This document shows, in pieces, positions 57,142 through 64,000 of a DNA stretch of 64,000 nucleotides. Below the pieces are notes generated by a model. The model was not told the origin of the DNA, ran no database searches, and saw nothing but the letters and a program-made list of their open reading frames with translations. The stretch is from an uncultured Flavobacteriaceae bacterium. Lineage in GTDB: Bacteria; Bacteroidota; Bacteroidia; Flavobacteriales; Flavobacteriaceae. The stretch is from assembly GCA_947494205.1 (NCBI GenBank), contig CANLUH010000001.1, positions 310,001 to 374,000 on the forward strand, given 5' to 3'. Numbering within the stretch: position 1 is the first letter of the stretch; every line of letters starts with the position of its first letter. A program made the position numbers and the translations under genes.

Positions 57142-60100
57142 TTAAGGCAATTGTTCTGTAAATATAAATGTGCTTACTGGTGGACCACCAAACACGGAGT
57201 TTGAAGCGTTATTAAATATATTGTTTCTTATATACAATACATCTGAATCCGCACCTGCATACACTGTAAATCCATTCATATCTACATCTGTACTATAATA
57301 GCCTGTAGATTGATAAGTTGATACTGGTGGCCCTCCAAAGATTGAATTATCTGAATCATTAAATACCTGACTTCTAATACTAGGCACATCTGAAGCTGCT
57401 CCTAAATAATTTAACTGTCCATCTTCATTAGCATCTCCTGCCCACATAGCTATAACGCCATCTGGCATACCAAAAGTAGTTTGCGCATCTGTACCGTAAG
57501 TAATCTCGTTTGTAGCGTCTTTAAAGTTAATGTTATTAACAGCATTGCTAGATAATGTAACAACCGTGTTTGTCATGACACCTAAGTGGTTTCTATGTTT
57601 TACAACAACGTAATACGTATCATTATCTAATGAAAAAGTAATATCTGAAACACCATCTACATCCACAACATCGCCATCACGTTGTAATAATGCCGATTGC
57701 GATGCTACTACTATTGTATTGTCTGTTGCATCACGTAATTCAATAAATACCCAATCTACAATAGCATTATCTCCTGTTGTATCAAATACTGTTGCATCAC
57801 AAGTTAATCCATCTGTATGCGGACTTGTGGTTGGGATATAGTCAGCTATACGTAAATCGTCTCGCATTAGGTTTTCTTCTCCGGTGTTTGGATTGAGTGC
57901 TGCACCTTGTAAAAAGACGTCTATTGCTACTGTGTACATTATAGAACAAGCTGTTTCATTAAAGCTAGTTGTATTATCAACAAGTGTCCAATTTGTAGTG
58001 CTGTACGATGCATCGTCTACTAAAACACAAGTTAAATCTGGATTATTATAACTTGTAAAATTGGAGATATTTGTGTTGTTTCCGTTTTGGAGATTCACAC
58101 TTGTCAATGCATTGTCATTTACTAAAAACCATTCTAAAACAACATTAGTAGAGGCATCTAGTGTAGTAATGGCATTGTTGTAACACACAAATTCTACCAA
58201 TGCTGTATTACTAGCAATATCTATACTTGTTAATTGATTATCATTTACCCATAATTTTTGAAGCAAGGTATTATTAGAAACATCAATGTTTGTTAACAGA
58301 TTTCCGCCAGTATATAGCCACAACAAAGCAGTATGATTAGAGATATCAATGGAAGCAATATTATTGTTTGAGAAAAACAAATATTCTAAAGCTGTGTTAT
58401 TGCTTATATCCAAACTACTTAAATTATTTGATTCTGTATTTAAATACGTAAGATTGGTGTTGTTAGATAAGTCCATGCTTGTTAAAGCATTCCCACTCAA
58501 GGTGAGAGTTTCTAAGTTTGTTGAATACGATATATCCACGGCACTTAAACTGTTATTGTTTAATGACAGTGATGTTAGCGCCGTTAAACCGCTGAGATTT
58601 ACAGTTGTTAGTCCATTATTTATACTTTGAACAGTTTGCAAAGTAGTATTCCCACTAAAATCCAAGGTAGTTAAATTCGGGTTATTATTACAAATAAAGG
58701 TCACTAAACTGCCATTGGTTGGTAAGGTTAGTGTAGCCAGGTCATTCGAATCTAAATCTACAGTTTCTAAAAGCGTATTATTACTAAGGTCTAAGGCTGT
58801 TAAATTATTTTGTTCAGCATCTAAATCTATCAACGCCACAAAATCTTCTATTCCTGTTAAATCTATAATATTTAAGCTACTAACATCTAAGCTTGTAAGT
58901 GTTTCAATCTCGGAAGTTGGTACTTTTCCATCATCTGAAATATCATCATTAATAAGTGCCTCTAATGCTGCTTCAAAATTAGCGTCGATAATGGTTGTAT
59001 ACGCTATAGCGCATGCTGTTTCGTTAAACGTGGTTTGTGAGTCTATGGAAGTCCAATTCGTAGTACTATAACTAGCATCATCTACTAAAATACAATCCAA
59101 CAACTCATTCCCATATGCTTCAAAATTGATTATATTAGTATTATTGCCATTTTGAACGTTTAAGGAAAGTAAGTCATTTCCATAAACTCTAACTTCACGT
59201 AATAAAGAATTGTTTGATAAATCAATAGTTGAAATATTATTGCCGTAAGCTCTAAATCGAGTAATTGCAGGAGAATTACTTACATCTAATGCCGTAAGTT
59301 CGTTACGATCTATTTGTAAGAAGACTAAGTTGGTTTGATTACTTAAATCTATTGAAGCAAGTTCATTTTGTTCTATTCTTAGGTCTCCAATAGCAAGATT
59401 ATTTGTAAGATCTATTGTTGTTAAATAATTATTAAAAGCCCATAATTTCTGTAAATTGGTGAGATTAGATACATTTAAAGCTGTTAGATTATTATTGGAA
59501 CAATAGAGCTGTTCTAAAGCCACAAAATCTTCAATTCCTGTTAAATCTGATATGTTTAAGCTACGGACATCTAGACTTGTAAGAATTTCAATCTCTGCTG
59601 TTGGTACTTGCCCGTCGCCTGAAACGTCATCAATAATAAGCGCTTCTAATGCCGTTTCAAAATTAGCATCGGGAATGTCTGTATATTTGCAGTAACCTGT
59701 TTCTGTAAAACTAGTTCCACTATCAATATTTCCTAACCAATTAGTGTTGCTGTAATCTGCATCATCCACTAAAATACAAGTTAAGCTACTGTTATTATTT
59801 CCTTGAAAGGAGATAATATCCGTATTTGCACCATTTTTTATATTAAATTCTGATAAAATCACATTGTTTTTGACTTGAAGCGAATCTATAGTGGCATTTT
59901 GACTTACATCTACCGATGCTATATTGTCTAGGTTATCTAGTGTTAATACTCTTAATAACGAATTCGTACTCAAATCAATTTCAGTAAGTGCATCATTATC
60001 AGTTACAAATAACGCATCTAACTGGGTATTTGCAGAAAGATCTAATGTACTAAATGCATTATCTTCAGCTTTTACTCTTTCTAATAACACACAACTAGAC

Positions 60101-63100
60101 ACATCCAAACTTGTTAAATTGGCATTGTCAGATATGTTTAATTCTTCCAAATTGGCATTGTTGGTCAGATCTACAGAAGTTAAATTATTAGTAGACGCAT
60201 TCAATTTTTGAAGTGCGGTAAAATCTTCAATCCCCGTAAGGTCAGTAATACCTTCATTATCTACAGATAAATTTGTAACACCCTCAATTAATGCAGTTGG
60301 CACTTGTCCGTCACCCGAAATATCATCATAGTTTTGAGCTGCTAAAGCTGCTTCAAAATTTGCATCGGGAATGGCTGTATATTCGCAGTAACCTGTTTCT
60401 GTAAAACTAGTTCCGCTATCAATATTTCCTGACCAATTAGTGTTACTGTAATCTGCATCATCCACTATAATACAGTCTAAATTTGGATTTCCTGTTAGAA
60501 ATAAGGTGGTGAGGTTTGTGTTATTACCATTTTGTAAATTTAGAAAATTCAAATTGGTATTGCTAAGTCCAAGGGTTGTCAACTGTGTATGATTACTTAA
60601 GTCTAAAGTTGTAATTGCCGTATCATTTAAATATAATGATTCTAAAGCGGTATTATTTGAGATATCAGCAATGGTAATTAGAGAATTTCCGCCTACAGAA
60701 AATGCAAAAAGCAATGGATTGTTACTAATATCAATAGTACTAAGATTATTGTCTTGTAACCATAAACGAGTCAACTGTATATTATTGCTTAGATCAATAC
60801 TTGATATATTATTATTTCCAGCAAAAATGCCCTCTAATGCTAGATTATTTGAAAAATCTAACGATGTTAACGAATTATTAGTGATAGTTAACTCTTCCAG
60901 CGTAGTAAAATCTTCAATCCCTGTTAAATCTGTAATTGAATTTCCAGAGATATCTAAATTAGTTATTACTTCAATTAATGCTGTAGGTACTTGTCCATCT
61001 GCTGAAATATCATCATACCCAAGTGTTTCTAGAGCTGCTTCAAAATTGACATCAGGAATAGCTGTATATTTACAGTAAGAAGTGTCACTAAAGCTTGCAG
61101 TTCCATCAATCTGAGTCCAATTGGTACTACTATAATCGGCATCGTCTACCAAAATACATTCAAGATTACTGTTTCCATTAGTATTAAAGGTAGTAATGTT
61201 TGTATTATTTCCATTTTTGATATTAAATTCAACAATAGCATTATTAGGAAATGCAACGATAGCCAAATCTGGGTTGCCACTTAAATCAATAACCGAAATG
61301 CTATTGTTTTGTGCATAAATATTAATCATGTCTGGATTATTGGTAAAATCTAGTGCGGTTAGCCCATTATCCCTACAAGCAATATGATATAAAAGTATGT
61401 TGTTACTTAAGTCTATAGCTGTGATTGAATTGTATTGAAAAGCCAAACTCAATAGGTTGACATTATTACTTAAATCTATAGAAGTTACCGAATTGTTCCT
61501 GAAAGCTAAAGTTTCCAAATTACTATTATTAGTAATATCCAAACTTGCAAGTGAATTGTACTGTAAATACAATTGTCTAAGATTAGTGAGATTAGTGACG
61601 TCTATAGTTGTTAGTGAGTTATTATCGGCATCTAAAGTTTCCAAAGCCACAAAATCTTCAATCCCTGTTAAATCTGAAATATTCGCATTATCAACATTTA
61701 AACTTGTAATCGTATTAATATTATCTGTTGGTACTTGTCCATCTCCAGAAATATCGTCGTATCCCAAAGCCTCTAAAGCATCTTCAAAATTAGCATCTGG
61801 AATACTGGTGTAAGAAATTACCGTTAAAGTTGCCGAATTTGAATTCACAAATTCAATACATTCGTTTTCTATATATACTCTAAAGAATTTACCACTATCT
61901 GAAGGGTTTGCACTGTTTATGGTTAATGTTGTCGTTGTTGTGCCTGAATAATCTGTTCCATCTGAAAGTACATTCCAAGAGTTTCCGTCCGTACTAGAAA
62001 ACCATAAAGCACTTGTGTAACCCGATGCTGTTACCGAAAATTGTCCTGAGTCCCCTTCTGCAAGGGATAAATTGGCAGGTTGAGCGCTAATAGTAACGTC
62101 CTCACAGCAAAGTGTCTTTGAGCTCATTGCTGTTATTCCACATCCAGGAGATTGTGCAAAAACACCCATAGTATAAACCGCAGCATCTTTATCATCTGTT
62201 CCTAAACTATATTTATTCTCTCCCGCCCCCAAACTATAATGCATGATAAGGTCTGTATCTATCACATGTCCTAATTGGTGTGCATGTCCTAATTCGTGCA
62301 GGGCTACTGTTTTAAAATCGTATTGAGAAGCTGATGCGTCTCCACTACCATAATACCAATTAGTACTATCATCCCAGGTAATATCTATTTCATTAGCTAT
62401 AGCTCTACCTGTAGTACCGCAGGAACCTACATATCTAGTTGTTACTTGACCTAGTACCCCAGAAGCTAGTTCGCTTCCATTGTCGAAACGCACAATATTT
62501 ATTCCGTCTTCTATAGATTCGTCGGTATTGGTGGTGCTACCAAAAATGAAGTTAATTCCAGACTCACAATTCCATAACTCGAAAGCATCTTCAAAATAGG
62601 TTTTGGCAGAGCTGGTATCGAAATCGGTATGATAGTCAAAAGTAAAACCGCCACTACCATTGTCATCTTGTAGAGTTGAAGGATAATCCACTGTGCCAGA
62701 TGTTCCGTTTAAATGGCTATAGCTAATTGTAAGAGGAACCGAAGTAGTTGTAGAACTGTTGTCTGTATTAGTTACTACAATACTTCCAGTACCAGCTAAA
62801 TAAGGAATCTCTACCTGGATTTCTGTATTAGACCAGCTAAGAATTTGAGAATCTAGCGCCGTAGTAAAAGAAGCACCTCCATCATTAGCATTTGAAAAAC
62901 CAACAGAACCCATACTTGCTCCAAAATTGTTACCAGTAATTGTTAATGTTGTTTGAGTACCTGCTGTTGCTGTTAATGGTGAAAAACTATAGACTATTGG
63001 GTTGGCAAGTATAGCAGCATTATTTTCATTATACAATGAGAATTCTTGAATAATTTGAGTATTATAGCCTGTGGTTTGTTGAATTTTGGAATACAATTCA

Positions 63101-63570
63101 TTCTCTATAGAAGTATATTTACTGAAAACATCTGATGCTTTTCCTGTAAACCTATTATACTTTACCACACCTTGAGCTGCTGCAACTAATTCGTGTAGTT
63201 TTCCTTTAATATTAATCTGCTTTCTAAACTCCTTAACAAAGAAAATTCCAGTTGTTCCTTTCGACAGATTTGGTGAACTGGATGTAATCTGTATTGTTCC
63301 ATCAACCTGCCCCCCTAAGGTCACTACCATAATAGTATTTTCCCTACTTCCTTTGAAACTTTTATAGGTTTTAATAGTATGTACAGTGTAAATGTTATGT
63401 CTATTTGTGTCCCAGTAACTTTCGCTTGAGACTACGGTACCTTCAATAATTTGTGAAGCTTCAATGACCCGTTGTTCCAGCGATATAGGTTGCATTAATG
63501 CACCACATTCTTGTGCAAAATTTAAGAGAGGTAAACAAAATAAAATAAGATTTAGGGCAATTTGCTTCAT
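57142..63570 (-). CDS. Secreted metzincin-like metalloprotease with five leucine-rich-repeat modules
   Basis: A 2142-residue secreted protein (signal peptide MKQIALNLILFCLPLLNFAQ). An IPT/TIG-like Ig domain is near residues 190-285 and a matrixin-like catalytic domain near 300-480. Its zinc motif is HELGHAHQLGH (His425, His429, His435) with a likely Met-turn in LIMHYS; the usual Gly at the eighth position is Gln. An Ig-like domain follows near 495-585. Then come five modules of about 200-340 residues, each starting like IPDANFEAALEALGYDDISG and DLTGIEDF, then LRR units (LDLSNNTxL), then a ILVDDADYSxTNW end. The C-terminal part has dockerin-like Asp loops (GDANEDGQLNYLG, DVDMNGFTVYAG) and ends in FTEQLP. 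I see no classical type IX secretion tail. Probably a surface adhesin/protease. Confidence 0.85.
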   Translation of the reverse strand: MKQIALNLILFCLPLLNFAQECGALMQPISLEQRVIEASQIIEGTVVSSESYWDTNRHNIYTVHTIKTYKSFKGSRENTIMVVTLGGQVDGTIQITSSSPNLSKGTTGIFFVKEFRKQINIKGKLHELVAAAQGVVKYNRFTGKASDVFSKYTSIENELYSKIQQTTGYNTQIIQEFSLYNENNAAILANPIVYSFSPLTATAGTQTTLTITGNNFGASMGSVGFSNANDGGASFTTALDSQILSWSNTEIQVEIPYLAGTGSIVVTNTDNSSTTTSVPLTISYSHLNGTSGTVDYPSTLQDDNGSGGFTFDYHTDFDTSSAKTYFEDAFELWNCESGINFIFGSTTNTDESIEDGINIVRFDNGSELASGVLGQVTTRYVGSCGTTGRAIANEIDITWDDSTNWYYGSGDASASQYDFKTVALHELGHAHQLGHVIDTDLIMHYSLGAGENKYSLGTDDKDAAVYTMGVFAQSPGCGITAMSSKTLCCEDVTISAQPANLSLAEGDSGQFSVTASGYTSALWFSSTDGNSWNVLSDGTDYSGTTTTTLTINSANPSDSGKFFRVYIENECIEFVNSNSATLTVISYTSIPDANFEDALEALGYDDISGDGQVPTDNINTITSLNVDNANISDLTGIEDFVALETLDADNNSLTTIDVTNLTNLRQLYLQYNSLASLDITNNSNLETLAFRNNSVTSIDLSNNVNLLSLAFQYNSITAIDLSNNILLYHIACRDNGLTALDFTNNPDMINIYAQNNSISVIDLSGNPDLAIVAFPNNAIVEFNIKNGNNTNITTFNTNGNSNLECILVDDADYSSTNWTQIDGTASFSDTSYCKYTAIPDVNFEAALETLGYDDISADGQVPTALIEVITNLDISGNSITDLTGIEDFTTLEELTITNNSLTSLDFSNNLALEGIFAGNNNISSIDLSNNIQLTRLWLQDNNLSTIDISNNPLLFAFSVGGNSLITIADISNNTALESLYLNDTAITTLDLSNHTQLTTLGLSNTNLNFLNLQNGNNTNLTTLFLTGNPNLDCIIVDDADYSNTNWSGNIDSGTSFTETGYCEYTAIPDANFEAALAAQNYDDISGDGQVPTALIEGVTNLSVDNEGITDLTGIEDFTALQKLNASTNNLTSVDLTNNANLEELNISDNANLTSLDVSSCVLLERVKAEDNAFSTLDLSANTQLDALFVTDNDALTEIDLSTNSLLRVLTLDNLDNIASVDVSQNATIDSLQVKNNVILSEFNIKNGANTDIISFQGNNNSSLTCILVDDADYSNTNWLGNIDSGTSFTETGYCKYTDIPDANFETALEALIIDDVSGDGQVPTAEIEILTSLDVRSLNISDLTGIEDFVALEQLYCSNNNLTALNVSNLTNLQKLWAFNNYLTTIDLTNNLAIGDLRIEQNELASIDLSNQTNLVFLQIDRNELTALDVSNSPAITRFRAYGNNISTIDLSNNSLLREVRVYGNDLLSLNVQNGNNTNIINFEAYGNELLDCILVDDASYSTTNWTSIDSQTTFNETACAIAYTTIIDANFEAALEALINDDISDDGKVPTSEIETLTSLDVSSLNIIDLTGIEDFVALIDLDAEQNNLTALDLSNNTLLETVDLDSNDLATLTLPTNGSLVTFICNNNPNLTTLDFSGNTTLQTVQSINNGLTTVNLSGLTALTSLSLNNNSLSAVDISYSTNLETLTLSGNALTSMDLSNNTNLTYLNTESNNLSSLDISNNTALEYLFFSNNNIASIDISNHTALLWLYTGGNLLTNIDVSNNTLLQKLWVNDNQLTSIDIASNTALVEFVCYNNAITTLDASTNVVLEWFLVNDNALTSVNLQNGNNTNISNFTSYNNPDLTCVLVDDASYSTTNWTLVDNTTSFNETACSIMYTVAIDVFLQGAALNPNTGEENLMRDDLRIADYIPTTSPHTDGLTCDATVFDTTGDNAIVDWVFIELRDATDNTIVVASQSALLQRDGDVVDVDGVSDITFSLDNDTYYVVVKHRNHLGVMTNTVVTLSSNAVNNINFKDATNEITYGTDAQTTFGMPDGVIAMWAGDANEDGQLNYLGAASDVPSIRSQVFNDSDNSIFGGPPVSTYQSTGYYSTDVDMNGFTVYAGADSDVLYIRNNIFNNASNSVFGGPPVSTFIFTEQLP
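57950..61810 (-). repeat. Five tandem LRR modules within the metalloprotease gene
   Basis: Five coding modules begin (plus coordinates of their 5' ends) near 61805, 61060, 60372, 59680 and 58990. Modules three and four share a 108-bp stretch (59671-59778 and 60367-60474) that differs at only about 6-7 positions. They are in-frame duplications. Confidence 0.8.
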
Positions 63571-63907
63571 TTGGGATGTTTTAGATTTGTGTAAGTGTAT
63601 TATGTTCTTAGTGTAAAGCTTCTAAGCGATATAATTTGAACATGCTTTAAGACTTTAGTCTCGTTTTAAATTTGCAAGTTTACTACCTTAATTAGAGCAT
63701 TAAGAATTAGTAAAACTCACGTTGCGAAATAACAGAATCTGATTAAAATTTCGAAAAATAGACAGCGGACAAAGGGGCGGACAACCCTGTTACAATAGAG
63801 TTTTACACGAAAAAAAAAGCTTTAAATAATTTTGGCTATGTATTTTTCGGGGTCTGAGAAGCCTTTAAAAAAAACTCGAATGACTAGTCTTTTGTCTATT
63901 ACTAAAC
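63571..63907. other. Upstream region of the LRR metalloprotease gene
   Basis: A 337-bp gap without a gene. It includes two direct copies of GCGGACAA (63765 and 63777, 12 bp apart), which stand out as GC-rich. No clear TAnnTTTG promoter for the gene at 63570 and no strong terminator for the partial gene on the right were found. Confidence 0.45.
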
Positions 63908-64000
63908 TTAATTTTTTAATTGTTCTAATTGATTTATACGTTTCAAAAGGTTTTGAAATTGAACCTTTTGTTTCGTTAACTCTTCATTTAATAACTCAAT
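63908..64000 (-). CDS. C-terminal end of a coiled-coil protein, 5' part beyond the window
   Basis: On the minus strand, 30 codons run in from the right edge and end at TAA (63908-63910). They read like a coiled-coil tail (ELLNEELTKQKVQFQNLLKR, then INQLEQLKN), with Leu/Ile at heptad spacing. Such tails end Bacteroidota fibre-type proteins like the one at 26205-27476, among many others. Too little is visible to name the protein. Confidence 0.45.
   Translation of the reverse strand: MELLNEELTKQKVQFQNLLKRINQLEQLKN

Noticed and set aside
57950-61810. Repeated blocks that could suggest a non-coding satellite or CRISPR
   Set aside because: They encode LRR modules in one uninterrupted frame.

Overview
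The window comes from the chromosome of an AT-rich member of the Bacteroidota, most likely a marine Flavobacteriaceae. Supporting signs are a short primary sigma factor of about 287 residues, promoters of the TTTG / TAnnTTTG type, LytTR-coupled propeller sensors, giant secreted YD/RHS proteins, and a BspA-like leucine-rich-repeat protein. No tRNA, rRNA, CRISPR array, transposase or integrase was seen.

Layout. (1) 1-4890 is core genome: a partial HMG-CoA reductase (mevalonate pathway), a divergent HTH-type regulator, the housekeeping sigma factor, a stand-alone BLUF photoreceptor, and ribulose-phosphate 3-epimerase. (2) 5186-27476 is a polymorphic-toxin-like region. A propeller/LytTR regulator on the plus strand faces a six-gene minus-strand operon. 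In order of transcription that operon holds a repeat fibre protein, a TcB/SpvB-like YD partner, a secreted partner fragment, a small secreted protein, a 3121-residue RHS protein with a lipase-like tip, and an overlapping four-helix membrane protein that looks like its immunity partner. Between regulator and operon lies an orphan RHS tip. Its 191-bp core is a perfect inverted copy of the end of the RHS core, so recombination there would exchange the two tips in frame. (3) 27943-49443 is on the minus strand: an MtfA-like peptidase, a patatin, a DyP peroxidase, a two-repeat membrane protein, a giant LysM-containing protein of about 3604 residues, an endonuclease/exonuclease/phosphatase-fold protein, a 1230-residue protein and two small proteins. 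The giant proteins have no signal peptide, and I do not recognise the system as a whole.

(4) 49800-53269 on the plus strand has a TetR-family regulator, a small acidic membrane protein, a SulP anion transporter and a beta-carbonic anhydrase, which together look like a bicarbonate uptake module. (5) 53301-57069 is a 3.7-kb block of four minus-strand accessory genes, two of them Fe(II)/2-oxoglutarate oxygenase-like. It is bounded by two almost identical 70-bp copies of a terminator sequence, which suggests insertion between once-neighbouring genes. (6) 57142-63570 encodes a secreted metzincin-like metalloprotease fused to five leucine-rich-repeat modules. The C-terminal tail of another gene lies at the right edge.

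The strongest leads are the in-frame RHS tip-switch architecture with its flanking LytTR regulator, the unexplained giant LysM/EEP/DyP/patatin cluster, and the terminator-flanked pair of 2OG oxygenases.
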